In this document: positions 43,273 to 52,981 of the stretch, in pieces
Position numbering within the stretch: position 1 is the first letter of the stretch
Layout of the letters: each line of letters opens with the position of its first letter
Notes under the pieces: model-generated
What the model was told of the DNA's origin: nothing
The model's database searches: none
What the model saw: only the letters and a program-made list of their open reading frames with translations
Assembly (NCBI GenBank): GCA_014190155.1
Contig: BJFY01000003.1
Coordinates: 84,037 to 148,036, forward strand
DNA from: Actinomycetes bacterium
Lineage (GTDB): Bacteria > Actinomycetota > Actinomycetes > Nanopelagicales > Nanopelagicaceae
Reading direction: 5' to 3'
DNA: 64,000 bases
Translations under genes and position numbers: made by a program

Positions 43273-43649
43273 TACTTGGTCTCCTTCTTCTTACCAGCAA
43301 TTGCGACACGTGGACCCTTACGAGTTCGTGCATTGGTGTGAGTACGTTGGCCACGAACTGGAAGTCCCTTACGGTGACGAATTCCTTGGTAGCACTGAAT
43401 TTCAACTTTACGACGGATGTCGCCAGAGACTTCACGGCGAAGGTCACCTTCGATTTTATAATTTGCTTCGATGTACTCACGAAGCTTGATGAGATCTGGC
43501 TCTTGCAGATCCTTAACGCGGATATCTGGCGAAACACCGGTCGCTGCAAGAGTTGCATGCGCGCGGGTTTGACCGATTCCAAAAATATATTGAAGTGCAA
43601 CCTCAAGCCGTTTTTCACGCGGCAGGTCGACGCCAACTAGACGGGCCAT
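43272..43649 (-). CDS. rpsM: 30S ribosomal protein S13
   Basis: This 125-residue protein has [19 protein letters not shown] at the start, the helix-two-turn-helix region, and the tail [15 protein letters not shown] that contacts P-site tRNA. It is the first gene behind an internal promoter and structured leader. AATAGG lies about 10 bases before the ATG. Confidence 0.97.
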   Translation of the reverse strand: MARLVGVDLPREKRLEVALQYIFGIGQTRAHATLAATGVSPDIRVKDLQEPDLIKLREYIEANYKIEGDLRREVSGDIRRKVEIQCYQGIRHRKGLPVRGQRTHTNARTRKGPRVAIAGKKKETK

Positions 43650-43670
43650 TTACATACCTATTCCATTATT

Positions 43671-43741
43671 CCGAAGGTCCTGAGCAGTGCTTCTCTTTCG
43701 AGCTTCCGCCTTCGGGCAGAAGGTTTAGTAGTTTCCTACTA
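43671..43741 (-). ncRNA. Structured leader ahead of rpsM with alternative pairings
   Basis: On the minus strand the leader first forms TAGTAG-GAAA-CTACTA (43741-43726), a GNRA-capped hairpin. Next comes CCTTC (43723-43719), which can pair with GAAGG (43713-43709). The same stretch CCGAAGG (43715-43709) is fully complementary to CCTTCGG (43677-43671), about 22 bases before the rpsM start. The two pairings exclude each other. Such a layout resembles alpha-operon leaders that S4 controls in other bacteria. Structure is predicted by eye. Confidence 0.5.
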
Positions 43742-43766
43742 ATTGCACCACACGTACTTTTATTTA

Positions 43767-43794
43767 GTTATAACTGCTGTAAAGAAGTTGTAAA
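43767..43794 (-). promoter_or_regulatory. Internal promoter for the alpha operon (rpsM-rplQ)
   Basis: On the minus strand, -35 TTTACA (43794-43789) and -10 TATAAC (43772-43767) are separated by 16 bases; each differs from consensus at one position. It begins four bases after the rpmJ stop codon and would give a leader of about 110 bases before rpsM. Confidence 0.72.
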
Positions 43795-43797
43795 GAA

Positions 43798-43911
43798 TTA
43801 GCCTTGACGTTGCTTGTGACGAAGGTTGTCGCAGATAACCATGACGCGACCATTACGACGTACAACTTTGCACTTGTCGCAAATCTTCTTCACGCTTGGT
43901 TTAACCTTCAC
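43798..43911 (-). CDS. rpmJ: 50S ribosomal protein L36 (zinc-binding form)
   Basis: This 37-residue protein starts at a GTG (43911) and reads [16 protein letters not shown], then ends [11 protein letters not shown]. The zinc ligands C11, C14, C27 and H32 are present. GAGGAT is just upstream. It lies between infA and rpsM as in most bacteria. It is too short for many ORF callers. Confidence 0.96.
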   Translation of the reverse strand: MKVKPSVKKICDKCKVVRRNGRVMVICDNLRHKQRQG

Positions 43912-43938
43912 AACATCCTCGTTTCGTAACGTAACTAA

Positions 43939-44160
43939 TTATTTATAACGGTAAATAATTCGACCTCTAGTGAGGTCATATGGACTCAACTCCACGATCA
44001 CACGGTCAGATGGCAAAATGCGAATGTAGTTCTGTCGCATCTTCCCGCTGATATGCGCGAGGACGTTATGTCCATTTGTAAGCTCAACGCGAAACATTGC
44101 GTTTGGTAAAGCTTCAGCCACGGTGCCCTCGATTTCGATTGCACCTTCTTTTTTGGCCAA
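43939..44160 (-). CDS. infA: Translation initiation factor IF-1
   Basis: This 73-residue OB-fold protein binds the ribosomal A site during initiation. The core [20 protein letters not shown] and [19 protein letters not shown] is full length. The only start codon giving the normal AKKEGAIE N-terminus is a TTG (44160), with a modest TAGGTAG upstream, an unusual choice for a highly expressed gene. It is followed by rpmJ after 27 bases. Confidence 0.95.
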   Translation of the reverse strand: MAKKEGAIEIEGTVAEALPNAMFRVELTNGHNVLAHISGKMRQNYIRILPSDRVIVELSPYDLTRGRIIYRYK

Positions 44161-44303
44161 GCACTACCTACTAACTCTCGTTTAACGAATTTACTTACAT
44201 GCTTCCGCTCAGCCAGCTACTTTCAAATTTCTTCAAAGCAACGCGCCGATAGGCAGAGGATTAGTTTAGGCGGGGCGGCGGTAGAAGGGAAATCCGTTGG
44301 AAG

Positions 44304-45377
44304 CTACGCGGGAATTACCTGGACCGGGGCGCCCAAATCGAGGTTTCCGATATGGCCTTGGCCAATTAGGGCCGCTGGTCGAGAACTCATGCTTGCAATC
44401 GCGGATTCCAAATTAACGCCAAGATCCAATAACAAATTAAGGGAACCATAAAGCGACTCAACTCCCCCGGCTAGCACGCCATCGCTTCGAACTGCGCGAC
44501 CTGCTTTGACTTCTACTTCAAAAGTTCCAAATGGAAATTTACCGTCGCCAAGTCCGGCTGGTGCAACTGCATCGTTGGTTACTACAAATCGATCTGGCGC
44601 TGCTGCCACCGTTGCTTGTACAACTTCTGGCGCAACGTGCACGCCATCGACAATAATTTGAATGGTTACATCTTCTCGTTCAAGCGCCACCCCAACTAAC
44701 CCAGGTGCGCGCGAACTCATTGGCGACATCGCGTTCCATAAATGAGTAACAGTTTTAGCGCCAGCATCAAAACCTGCATTAGCTTCATCTGCGGTCGCGC
44801 TGGAATGTCCAAGTGAAACCACAATTCCCATTGCATTTAAATGTTTAATTACTTCAATCGCGCCGGGAAGTTCTGGTGCGATAGTCACCATTGCAACCGA
44901 ACCGGCTCGCAAATATTTTCCAATTAAATCTAAATCTGGAGTTTGAACATAAGCTAACGGATGCACACCTGGCTTAGTATTTGAGATAAATGGACCTTCG
45001 AGATGGATACCAAGAATTTTTGCTTCACCGCTCTCGGTCTCGCGTTTTGCATTTTCAATTAAATCCATAACTCTTAACGTCTCTGAAATTGGTCCAGTAA
45101 TTAAAGTTGGTAAGTAACCAATTACACCTTGTTGGTAAAGAGATTTTGAAACTTTCTTTATATCTGAAACTGTTTTCGCAGAAAGTAAATCTATGCCGCC
45201 ATGACCATTTACTTGCAGATCTACAAACCCTGGAATAGCTAACCCAGATCTACCTGCAGTTTCACCATAAGAAGTCAGAGAACGATCTTTCACAACAATT
45301 CCACCGTTTACCCAATGTTGATTTATCAACGCTTTTTCCGTTGGAACTGCACCAGATTCGATAAAAGTTGAGATCAT
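44304..45377 (-). CDS. nagA: N-acetylglucosamine-6-phosphate deacetylase
   Basis: This 357-residue amidohydrolase removes acetate from GlcNAc-6-P. It has IPGFVDLQVNGHGG near 50, the metal-ligand glutamate in GIHLEGPF, the histidines in SLGHSSAT and THLWNAM, and the catalytic aspartate in TNDAVAPAG. It overlaps the NagB-II-like gene by 4 bases, forming a two-step amino-sugar breakdown unit. Its neighbours on both sides belong to ribosomal-protein operons. Confidence 0.92.
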   Translation of the reverse strand: MISTFIESGAVPTEKALINQHWVNGGIVVKDRSLTSYGETAGRSGLAIPGFVDLQVNGHGGIDLLSAKTVSDIKKVSKSLYQQGVIGYLPTLITGPISETLRVMDLIENAKRETESGEAKILGIHLEGPFISNTKPGVHPLAYVQTPDLDLIGKYLRAGSVAMVTIAPELPGAIEVIKHLNAMGIVVSLGHSSATADEANAGFDAGAKTVTHLWNAMSPMSSRAPGLVGVALEREDVTIQIIVDGVHVAPEVVQATVAAAPDRFVVTNDAVAPAGLGDGKFPFGTFEVEVKAGRAVRSDGVLAGGVESLYGSLNLLLDLGVNLESAIASMSSRPAALIGQGHIGNLDLGAPVQVIPA

Positions 45378-46405
45378 TTAGTCTTAGTAACTTTCAATAA
45401 CCCAATTGGCGCATCTGGATTTAAACCATTTTTAAGAGCAAGCAACATTGCAAACTGTTGCAAAACGATGCTATCTGCAATCACGGCAAGCATTTCTGGA
45501 AGGCTGGCACCGCCTAAGGAAATCTCCCCACTATGTAATTCAAATCCGCAGCCAATCCAGTAAATATGTGGCGTAATTTCCCGAATTCGCGTAACCGTAG
45601 CTGCCATTCCCGCGCTAGCTACACCCGTAGGAGCTAAGAAAATAACGCGCGAGTTTTTATGAAGTGAGGAAATCGGCCCGTGCAAATAATCGGCTGATGA
45701 AAAAGATGAGACTGGAATCTTTAAAGTTTCTTGGATTTTTAACGCAGTTTCATGGGCATTTGCATATGCAAAGCCGCGACCTAGCGTGGTGATGCCAAAG
45801 GAATGATCAAAGCTATCCACTATTTTTGAAATCGCTTCAATATTTCCGACTGCGGTATTAGATTCGCGTACAAGTGCCGCAAAGTCGACCTCAGATTTTG
45901 CCCAAGCCGAAACAACTAATAGCGAAAGTAACAGCTCGGCAGAATAACTTTTTGTGGCCGCAACTGCTTTCTCTTCGCCAGCCTCTAAATAAAGATGGAG
46001 GTCGGCGGACTTTGCAAGTGGACTATTTACATCATTTGTGAGGGCTAATACTTTTGCACCGCCAATTTTCGCGGCTTGCGCATAATTAATGAGATCGGGT
46101 GATTGACCACTCTGGCTCAGCGCAATGACTAAACAATTCTTAAACTTCAATTTCGTTTGATAAACCGTTACAACAGATGGTGAGGCTAAGCCACATGGAA
46201 TTCCAATTTTAGTTTCAATCAAATATTTCAAATATAGCGCTGCGTTATCGGAAGTGCCGCGAGCTAGCAAAATAACAGAATCAAAAGAATCTAATGGCAA
46301 CTTTTGAACTTGGGCAGTAATGGTGGCGGCCTTATCGGCAATCTTCTGAAAAATACTCGGAATTTGCGCGATTTCCGCCCGCATCAGCGAACCGTTATTA
46401 CTCAT
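45374..46405 (-). CDS. SIS-domain glucosamine-6-phosphate deaminase, NagB-II-like
   Basis: This 343-residue protein has two SIS domains resembling the isomerase half of GlmS but no glutaminase domain. Motifs are LARGTSDNAALYLKYLIE, SQSGQSPDLI and EAGEEKAVAATKSY, the last strongly typical of NagB-II deaminases that turn glucosamine-6-P into fructose-6-P plus ammonia. Pairing with nagA supports this. AgaS-type or other sugar isomerases are alternatives. I use the ATG at 46405; a GTG five codons upstream is possible. Confidence 0.82.
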   Translation of the reverse strand: MSNNGSLMRAEIAQIPSIFQKIADKAATITAQVQKLPLDSFDSVILLARGTSDNAALYLKYLIETKIGIPCGLASPSVVTVYQTKLKFKNCLVIALSQSGQSPDLINYAQAAKIGGAKVLALTNDVNSPLAKSADLHLYLEAGEEKAVAATKSYSAELLLSLLVVSAWAKSEVDFAALVRESNTAVGNIEAISKIVDSFDHSFGITTLGRGFAYANAHETALKIQETLKIPVSSFSSADYLHGPISSLHKNSRVIFLAPTGVASAGMAATVTRIREITPHIYWIGCGFELHSGEISLGGASLPEMLAVIADSIVLQQFAMLLALKNGLNPDAPIGLLKVTKTK

Positions 46406-46442
46406 GGCTAATTTTGGCACAGTTGGTGCTAATAAGGAAAAA

Positions 46443-47255
46443 CTAAGAGAGTAACGAAGATATTTCTACGCCTAACGCGCTTAATTTAGCTTTACCGCCA
46501 TCATGCGCAGTCAGCACAAAAGGTTTTCCATCGGGCAAGATTGCAAATGAATTTTCAAAGTGTGCACCGCGGGATTTATCGGTAGTTACTACAGTCCAAT
46601 CATCTGATAACACTTTAGTTTTATCAGTGCCTCGAGTAATCATTGGTTCGATGGCTAACGCCATTCCAATCATAATTTCTGGACCGTTTCCAGCTTTACC
46701 AAAATTTAGAATGTGCGGTTCTTGATGCATTTCACTACCAATTCCATGGCCACCGTATTCACGCAAAATTCCATATTTACCTTGGGAAATTATATATTGC
46801 TCAATTGCGTAACTCATATCGGTTAGCTTGCCGCCACATTTTCCGGCTGCAATACCGCGCCACATCGAAGCTTCACATACATCTAACATTTTTTGATCAG
46901 TGGAATCGATTGGATCTACAATTACCGAAAATGCGGCATCACCGTGCCAACCTTCAATAATCGCTCCGCAATCAATTGAAACTAAATCACCTGGCATAAT
47001 CATGCGGTCGCTAGGAATGCCATGCACAATTTCTTCATTGATTGAGGTACAAATAGTTCCAGTAAATCCGTGATAGCCCTTGAAATTAGATTTGCCACCA
47101 CCGCGGCGGATATTAGCTTCCGCAATTGCATCTAGTGCGCTGGTAGTAATTCCAGGTTTAATATTTTCTTTCACTAAATCTAAAGTCTCTCTAACTAATA
47201 GACCAGCCTTGCGCATTGATTTAAGTTGCGCCAAATTCTTAATTTGGATTGCCAT
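46443..47255 (-). CDS. map: Methionine aminopeptidase, type I
   Basis: This 270-residue cytoplasmic enzyme trims N-terminal Met. The substrate-binding histidine is in FKGYHGFTGTICTS. The five metal ligands are recognisable: Asp in VSIDCGAI, Asp in WHGDAAFSV, His in GHGIGSEMH, and Glu in AIEPMI and AHFENSFAI. It starts immediately after adk. It would normally be followed by infA, but here the nag pair intervenes. Confidence 0.96.
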   Translation of the reverse strand: MAIQIKNLAQLKSMRKAGLLVRETLDLVKENIKPGITTSALDAIAEANIRRGGGKSNFKGYHGFTGTICTSINEEIVHGIPSDRMIMPGDLVSIDCGAIIEGWHGDAAFSVIVDPIDSTDQKMLDVCEASMWRGIAAGKCGGKLTDMSYAIEQYIISQGKYGILREYGGHGIGSEMHQEPHILNFGKAGNGPEIMIGMALAIEPMITRGTDKTKVLSDDWTVVTTDKSRGAHFENSFAILPDGKPFVLTAHDGGKAKLSALGVEISSLLS

Positions 47256-47888
47256 TTAATTACCGTTTGTAAGGGCGTCGATAGCTCGTTTTGAAATATC
47301 TGCTACTTCACCAAGAGCCGATATGCTTTTCAGTAAACCAGTTTTTTGATAGAAATCAATAATTGGCGCAGTCTGTTCTGCATATACATTGAGGCGATGC
47401 TTAATTACTTCAGCTTTATCGTCTTCGCGTTGATATAACTCGCCATCACAATTTTCACATTTTTTAGTAGTATCAGAATAAATGTTGCCACAACCGCGAC
47501 AAGTTCGACGTGAAGATAAACGTTTGATGATCTCTTCGTTCTCAATTTTCAATTCAAGTACGGCATCAAGTGGCGTGTCGACAGCGGTTAAAGCGCTATC
47601 TAGGAATTCAGCTTGGTCGACATTTCGTGGATAACCATCGAGAAGGAAACCATTTCCAACATCGCCATGGGTAAAGCGATCCTTAACCATCTCGTTAGTA
47701 ATGGAATCTGGAACTAGATTTCCATTATCCATAAATGATTTGGCTTGAATTCCAAGTGGTGTGCCATTTTTTAAATTCAATCGGAAAATATCACCAGTAG
47801 ATATATGTGGAACCGCAAAGTGCGAAGCGAGGAAAACTGCTTGCGTTCCTTTGCCAGCGCCTGGTGGTCCAACCAGGATTAATCGCAT
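47256..47888 (-). CDS. adk: Adenylate kinase with zinc-binding lid
   Basis: This 210-residue enzyme equilibrates ATP, ADP and AMP. It has P-loop GPPGAGKGTQ (7-16) and LLDGYPRNVDQAE for AMP. The long LID domain carries four cysteines (CRGCGNIYSDTTKKCENC), a structural zinc site typical of Gram-positive long-form enzymes. It shares a base with secY and is adjacent to map, the classical secY-adk-map order. Confidence 0.96.
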   Translation of the reverse strand: MRLILVGPPGAGKGTQAVFLASHFAVPHISTGDIFRLNLKNGTPLGIQAKSFMDNGNLVPDSITNEMVKDRFTHGDVGNGFLLDGYPRNVDQAEFLDSALTAVDTPLDAVLELKIENEEIIKRLSSRRTCRGCGNIYSDTTKKCENCDGELYQREDDKAEVIKHRLNVYAEQTAPIIDFYQKTGLLKSISALGEVADISKRAIDALTNGN

Positions 47889-49183
47889 TAGCGCAAGAAC
47901 CCCTCATAAGAGCGTTGTTGTAATTGGCTCTCGATCTGTTTTGCGGTATCTAAACCAACACCAACAACGATCAAGATTGCAGTTCCGCCGAATGGGAAAT
48001 TCTGGGAAGCGCCAAAAAGCACTAACGCAATAATCGGAATTACTGCAACAAACGCTAAGTAAAGCGAACCTGGAGCAGTAATACGAGAAAGCACATATTG
48101 CAGATATTCCGAAGTTGGTCGACCAGCACGAATACCTGGAACGAAACCACCGTACTTCTTCATATTCTCTGCAACTTCATCTGGATTAAATGTAATTGCG
48201 ACATAGAAATAGGTAAAGAAAATAATTAATAGCGCATATGAAGCGATGTAGATTGGGTGATCTCCCTTAACAAAGTTACGGGAAATCCAAATTGCCCAAC
48301 CCGATGTGCTATTTGAGAAATTCACAATCAGCGATGGAATATATAACAACGAAGAAGCAAAAATAACTGGGATTACGCCAGCTTGGTTCACTTTGATTGG
48401 GATATAAGTGCTTGTGCCGCCATATGATTTGCGACCAATTTGGCGCTTTGCGTATTGGACTGGGATTCGACGTTGTGCTTGTTCTACATAAACAACCATC
48501 GCAACAATTAATACACCAACAGCCATCACGAATAGAAACGCCGGCCAGCCTTTAGCAAGTTTGATGCCCCAAAGCTGTCCTGGGAATCCAGCAGCAATTG
48601 AAGTAAAGATTAGAATTGACATACCGTTACCAATGCCGCGATCAGTAATTAATTCGCCGAGCCACATAATTACTGCAGTGCCAGCGGTCATTACGAAGAT
48701 CATCGTGATGATTCGTTGCCATGATGTATCCGGAATAATCGCTTCAGCGCAACCGCTGATTAATCGACCTGGGGTGCGAGCGACCGCAATTAAGCCAGTT
48801 GTTTGTAGTACTGCTAAACCAATTGTTAGATAACGGGTGTACTGGGTTAGCTTTGAAGTTCCAGATTGGCCTTCTTGTTTCAACGCTTCAAATCGTGGAA
48901 TTACTACAGTTAATAACTGCACGATAATTGAAGAGGTGATGTAGGGCATGATGCCAAGTGCAAAAACGCTTAATTGCAAAAGTGCGCCGCCGCTAAACAA
49001 ATTGATAAGCCCAAAAAGTCCACCCGTATCAACCTGTTTCAAACAGCGCTGTACCGCGGTATATGAAACTCCTGGGGTAGGAACTATGGAGCCAAACCGA
49101 AATAGCGCCATGATCGACATCGTGAAGAAAATCTTCCGACGTAGATCTGGCGTCTTAAAGGCTTTACCAAATGCTTGCAGCAT
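47888..49183 (-). CDS. secY: Preprotein translocase channel subunit SecY
   Basis: This 431-residue channel protein has ten membrane segments and forms the Sec pore. It has FRFGSIVPTPGVSY in the first loop, GIMPYITSSIIVQLL, GIGNGMSILI and VIFASSLLYIPSL. The cytoplasmic loops carry the basic stretch QRRIPVQYAKR that contacts SecA and the ribosome. It begins 3 bases after rplO. Confidence 0.97.
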   Translation of the reverse strand: MLQAFGKAFKTPDLRRKIFFTMSIMALFRFGSIVPTPGVSYTAVQRCLKQVDTGGLFGLINLFSGGALLQLSVFALGIMPYITSSIIVQLLTVVIPRFEALKQEGQSGTSKLTQYTRYLTIGLAVLQTTGLIAVARTPGRLISGCAEAIIPDTSWQRIITMIFVMTAGTAVIMWLGELITDRGIGNGMSILIFTSIAAGFPGQLWGIKLAKGWPAFLFVMAVGVLIVAMVVYVEQAQRRIPVQYAKRQIGRKSYGGTSTYIPIKVNQAGVIPVIFASSLLYIPSLIVNFSNSTSGWAIWISRNFVKGDHPIYIASYALLIIFFTYFYVAITFNPDEVAENMKKYGGFVPGIRAGRPTSEYLQYVLSRITAPGSLYLAFVAVIPIIALVLFGASQNFPFGGTAILIVVGVGLDTAKQIESQLQQRSYEGFLR

Positions 49184-49186
49184 TGT

Positions 49187-49627
49187 TTAGAGTTCCTTAA
49201 TACTTCCGCCGGCAGCCGAGACTTTATCTTTAGCCGAAGCTGAGAATTTATGGACAGTAATATCAACTTTGACTGAGATATCGCCATTTCCAAGTACTTT
49301 GACTGGAAGTCCTTTACGCGCTGCACCAGCTTTAACAAGATCAGCTACTGAAACGTTGCCACCCTTAGGGAATAACGCATTTATAGTTGCAACGTTAACT
49401 GCTTGGTATTCAACGCGCTCCGGGTTTTTGAAACCACGAAGTTTAGGAAGGTGTTGCACCAATGGCATCTGTCCGCCTTCGAAACCAATTCGAACTGTGT
49501 TTCGAGCGCGCGTACCTTTACCGCCACGGCCAGCAGTTTTACCTTTTGAGGCTTCACCGCGACCTTTACGAGTTCTTGCCTTCTTAGCACCAGGTGCTGG
49601 ACGAAGATGATGAACTTTTAATACCAT
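49187..49627 (-). CDS. rplO: 50S ribosomal protein L15
   Basis: This 146-residue protein has a basic glycine-rich N-terminal extension ([22 protein letters not shown]) and the core [18 protein letters not shown]. It threads into the large-subunit rRNA core and is placed before secY as in standard spc operons. Confidence 0.97.
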   Translation of the reverse strand: MVLKVHHLRPAPGAKKARTRKGRGEASKGKTAGRGGKGTRARNTVRIGFEGGQMPLVQHLPKLRGFKNPERVEYQAVNVATINALFPKGGNVSVADLVKAGAARKGLPVKVLGNGDISVKVDITVHKFSASAKDKVSAAGGSIKEL

Positions 49628-49629
49628 AG

Positions 49630-49812
49630 TTATTCGACCTCCTCAACTTTAATGAGATGGCGAACTGCAAAGACCATGCCGCGAATTTCTGGGCGATCTT
49701 CTTTCACCACTACATCACCAATACGCTTCAAACCAAGCGAACGAAGTGTGTCGCGTTGTTCTGGTGCGTAACCAACTTTTGAACGAACTTGAGTGACTTT
49801 AAGTCTTGGCAT
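49630..49812 (-). CDS. rpmD: 50S ribosomal protein L30
   Basis: This 60-residue protein has [20 protein letters not shown] and [21 protein letters not shown], covering the whole small fold. It overlaps rpsE by one base and lies 2 bases before rplO. Confidence 0.96.
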   Translation of the reverse strand: MPRLKVTQVRSKVGYAPEQRDTLRSLGLKRIGDVVVKEDRPEIRGMVFAVRHLIKVEEVE

Positions 49813-50453
49813 TATCTTCCTCCACCAGTTGACTTGAAATTGGATTCGGAAACTAGAGCAGATGCGCGTGCAAGTGCTGCAGGTGCAACGTGTTCTAGTG
49901 GTAGTCCACGACGAGCTGCGATTGCAGTTGGGTGTTCCAACATCTTTAGCGCTGCTGTGGTTGCGTGAACCATATTGATTGGATTATTAGATCCAAGAGA
50001 TTTCGAAAGTACATCTGAAATTCCAGCGCACTCCAAAACTGCACGAACTGGTCCGCCAGCGATCACACCGGTACCAGGAGCAGCTGGGCGAAGTAGAACT
50101 ACGCCAGCAGCAGCTTCACCTTGTACTGGGTGTGGAATTGTTCCTTGGATGCGGGGCACTTTGAAGAAAGATTTCTTTGCTTCTTCAATTGCTTTTGCAA
50201 TCGCTTGTGGGACTTCCTTAGCTTTGCCGTAACCAATTCCAAGCGTGCCGTTGCCATCTCCAACTACAACAAGTGCAGTAAATGAGAAGCGACGTCCACC
50301 TTGAACGACTTTTGCTACGCGGTTAATGAAAACCACGCGCTCCATGTATGGGGACTTATCTTGACGATCATCGCGACGATCCCGCTTTTCACGACGGTCT
50401 GGCTTCTTATTAGCCGTTACGTCGGTATCGGTCTTTGGTGCAACAGGTGTCAT
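49812..50453 (-). CDS. rpsE: 30S ribosomal protein S5
   Basis: This 213-residue protein has an acidic/basic N-terminal tail of about 40 residues ([16 protein letters not shown]), then the S5 core with [21 protein letters not shown]. It continues with [19 protein letters not shown] and [20 protein letters not shown]5 shapes the mRNA entry and fidelity region. One base overlaps rplR. Confidence 0.97.
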   Translation of the reverse strand: MTPVAPKTDTDVTANKKPDRREKRDRRDDRQDKSPYMERVVFINRVAKVVQGGRRFSFTALVVVGDGNGTLGIGYGKAKEVPQAIAKAIEEAKKSFFKVPRIQGTIPHPVQGEAAAGVVLLRPAAPGTGVIAGGPVRAVLECAGISDVLSKSLGSNNPINMVHATTAALKMLEHPTAIAARRGLPLEHVAPAALARASALVSESNFKSTGGGR

Positions 50454-50830
50454 TAGAATTCCAATCCATTCTCGCGAGCGCCATCAGCTAATGCAGCAAT
50501 GCGACCGGTGTAGCGGTTACCACCACGATCGAATACAACTGCCTTAATTCCTAATGCTTTCGCACGATCGGCAACAAGTTTTCCGACAGTACGGGCTTTT
50601 TTAGTTTTATCTGCTGAGGCAGCGCGAAGATCCGCTTCCATTGTTGAAGCAGATGCAATTGTGTGGCCCTTACTATCATCAACAATTTGCGCTACCAGGT
50701 GACGAGCAGAACGTGTGACTACCAAACGTGGACGCTCGGTGGTTCCTGATACTTTCTTACGTACCCGGAAGTGACGACGAGTTCGCGCATTTGTTGCAGA
50801 ACCCTTAACGATCTTAGTTGCGATATTCAT
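50453..50830 (-). CDS. rplR: 50S ribosomal protein L18
   Basis: This 125-residue 5S rRNA-binding protein has [20 protein letters not shown], then [18 protein letters not shown], and the C-terminal block [20 protein letters not shown]. It sits between rplF and rpsE, sharing a base with each. Confidence 0.97.
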   Translation of the reverse strand: MNIATKIVKGSATNARTRRHFRVRKKVSGTTERPRLVVTRSARHLVAQIVDDSKGHTIASASTMEADLRAASADKTKKARTVGKLVADRAKALGIKAVVFDRGGNRYTGRIAALADGARENGLEF

Positions 50831-51369
50831 TATTTCTTACCTGTCTTTCCTTGCTTACGGCGAATGCGTTCTCCTTCAAGATGTAAACCCTTGCCCTTAT
50901 AAGGATCAGATTTACGTAGCTTTTGGATTTTTGCAGTAACTTCGCCGACCAATTGCTTGTCAACACCGGATACGGTGAATTCAGTCTGTGAAATAACATC
51001 GAATGTAATTCCAGTTGGAGCTGGAACCACGATTGAATGGCTATAGCCAAGTGCGAATTCCAGATCTTTACCTTTTGCAGCAACGCGGTAACCAACGCCA
51101 GTGATAATGATTTTCTTTGAGTAACCCTTGGTTACACCTACAATCATGTTAGCGATTAGCGTCCGAGATAGACCGTGAAGTGAACGAGCAGAGCGCTCAT
51201 CATTTGGACGAGTCAAAACGATTCTGTCTGAATCTTTTGCAACCGTGATTGGTTCTGCAACGTTTAGTGAAAGCGTTCCTTTCGGACCTTTCACTGCAAC
51301 TGCAGCGCCGCTAATAGAAATTTCGACTCCAGCTGGAACCGTGATTGGCATACGACCGATACGTGACAT
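50830..51369 (-). CDS. rplF: 50S ribosomal protein L6
   Basis: This 179-residue protein starts [16 protein letters not shown] and ends with [21 protein letters not shown] start at the ATG at 51369: it lies after the rpsH stop, has GGTGAT upstream and gives the canonical N-terminus. The five extra upstream codons of the open frame overlap rpsH. Confidence 0.97.
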   Translation of the reverse strand: MSRIGRMPITVPAGVEISISGAAVAVKGPKGTLSLNVAEPITVAKDSDRIVLTRPNDERSARSLHGLSRTLIANMIVGVTKGYSKKIIITGVGYRVAAKGKDLEFALGYSHSIVVPAPTGITFDVISQTEFTVSGVDKQLVGEVTAKIQKLRKSDPYKGKGLHLEGERIRRKQGKTGKK

Positions 51370-51373
51370 CAGA

Positions 51374-51778
51374 TCACCATACATAGGCGAGAACTTCTCC
51401 GCCTACGCCTTGCTTATTGGCTTGCTTATCAGTCAGCAAACCTTGTGAAGTTGAGATGATGGCAACACCGAGTCCGCCCAGAACTTTTGGAAGACCAGTT
51501 GATTTTGCGTAAACGCGAAGTCCTGGCTTGCTAACGCGACGAAGTCCAGCAATCGAACGTTCGCGGTTTGAACCGTACTTCAAATCGATTACTAAAGTTT
51601 TTCCAAAACCTTCAGAGTTCTGTTCAACTTTGTAACCAGAGATGTAACCCTCTTGTTGGAGGATTGCTGCGATACGCACTTTTACCGATGAAGATGGCAT
51701 TGAAACCACCTCATGGTAAGCAGTGTTTGCATTTCGTAGACGACTTAACATGTCTGCGATCGGGTCTGTCATTGTCAT
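51374..51778 (-). CDS. rpsH: 30S ribosomal protein S8
   Basis: This 134-residue protein has [21 protein letters not shown] at its N-terminus and [22 protein letters not shown] at its C-terminus, the family-typical ends. S8 is a primary 16S binder and a known spc-operon regulator in E. coli. A 111-base spacer separates it from rpsZ upstream. Confidence 0.97.
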   Translation of the reverse strand: MTMTDPIADMLSRLRNANTAYHEVVSMPSSSVKVRIAAILQQEGYISGYKVEQNSEGFGKTLVIDLKYGSNRERSIAGLRRVSKPGLRVYAKSTGLPKVLGGLGVAIISTSQGLLTDKQANKQGVGGEVLAYVW

Positions 51779-51889
51779 ACGTGGCCTTTGGCCTTTCTTA
51801 AAGTGGTTTCCGGTTAAGGACCTACTTCATAGTTGATATTCGTGGACGATTAATTTTTTCTTTGGTTGGTAGTTGAGAAGCTCAACTAA

Positions 51890-52075
51890 TTACCAAGAAG
51901 CCTTTGTGATGCCTGGGAGTTCACCGCGGTGCGCCATATTGCGGAAGCAGATACGGCAGATACCAAACTTTTGATATACAGCATGCGGACGACCACAACG
52001 TTGGCAACGTGTGTAGCCACGAACCTTGAATTTAGGTTTGCGACTAGCTTTAACGATCAGTGATGTTTTTGCCAT
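51890..52075 (-). CDS. rpsZ: 30S ribosomal protein S14, type Z
   Basis: This 61-residue zinc form of S14 has ligands C24, C27, C40 and C43 in TRCQRCGRP and [29 protein letters not shown] opens it and GITKASW ends it. It lies 25 bases after rplE in its usual spc position. Confidence 0.97.
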   Translation of the reverse strand: MAKTSLIVKASRKPKFKVRGYTRCQRCGRPHAVYQKFGICRICFRNMAHRGELPGITKASW

Positions 52076-52100
52076 TTTTTTCCTTAGCCTCTTGTCCTAA

Positions 52101-52661
52101 TTAATCTTTGAATGGGAATCCGAGCGCACGTAACAACGCGCGACCTTCATCATCATTCTTTGCTGTAGTTACGAAGGTGATATCCATACCGCGAACTCGA
52201 TCAAGTTTATCTTGTTCGATTTCTGGGAATACAACCTGTTCGGTGATACCAAAGGTGTAATTACCTTTGCCATCAAATTGTTTTGGTGAAAGTCCACGAA
52301 AGTCGCGGATACGAGGAAGTGAAATGCTCAATAGGCGATCTGCAAATTCCCACATCCGGTCACCACGAATTGTTACGTGGGCACCGATTGGCATTCCTTC
52401 ACGAAGTTTGAAGTTAGCAATGGATTTCTTTGCCTTTGTTACCAATGGCTTTTGGCCAGTGATGGTTGCTAGATCACGAATTGCACCTTCAATAAGTTTT
52501 GAATCTTTAGCAGCGTCGCCAACGCCCATGTTCACAACGATCTTGACCAGGGTTGGAATCTGCATCGCATTTTTAAATCCGAATTCGGCTTTAAGTGCTG
52601 GCGCGATTGTTTCGCGATAGCGTCCTTTTAGCCGTGGCAATGACGCAGTATTAGTTGTCAT
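52101..52661 (-). CDS. rplE: 50S ribosomal protein L5
   Basis: This 186-residue protein binds 5S rRNA and P-site tRNA. It has [49 protein letters not shown] and [19 protein letters not shown]. It shares one base with rplX. Confidence 0.97.
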   Translation of the reverse strand: MTTNTASLPRLKGRYRETIAPALKAEFGFKNAMQIPTLVKIVVNMGVGDAAKDSKLIEGAIRDLATITGQKPLVTKAKKSIANFKLREGMPIGAHVTIRGDRMWEFADRLLSISLPRIRDFRGLSPKQFDGKGNYTFGITEQVVFPEIEQDKLDRVRGMDITFVTTAKNDDEGRALLRALGFPFKD

Positions 52662-52978
52662 TAGATATCCTTCCCAGTTCGGCGCGAAATTCGCACATTC
52701 TTTCCGTCGTCATCCTTGCGGACACCGATTCGTGTTGCCTGACCATCATCATCAAGAAGCATCACGTTGGAATAAGCAATTGGGGATTCAACTGTAAGAA
52801 TTCCGCCAACTTTAACGCCGCGATCAGAGGTATCTTCTTTGGTGTGGCGCTTTACGCGATTCACACCTTCGACAAGTACTCGAGCAGTTTTAGTATCGAC
52901 AGAGAGAACTTTTCCAGTTACACCCTTATCTTTCCCAGCGATTACTAGAACAGTGTCGCCTTTTTTAATTCTGGCCAT
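52661..52978 (-). CDS. rplX: 50S ribosomal protein L24
   Basis: This 105-residue protein initiates large-subunit assembly. The KOW motif is [20 protein letters not shown] near 5-24, followed by [12 protein letters not shown]. It lies 3 bases after rplN. Confidence 0.97.
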   Translation of the reverse strand: MARIKKGDTVLVIAGKDKGVTGKVLSVDTKTARVLVEGVNRVKRHTKEDTSDRGVKVGGILTVESPIAYSNVMLLDDDGQATRIGVRKDDDGKNVRISRRTGKDI

Positions 52979-52981
52979 TGG

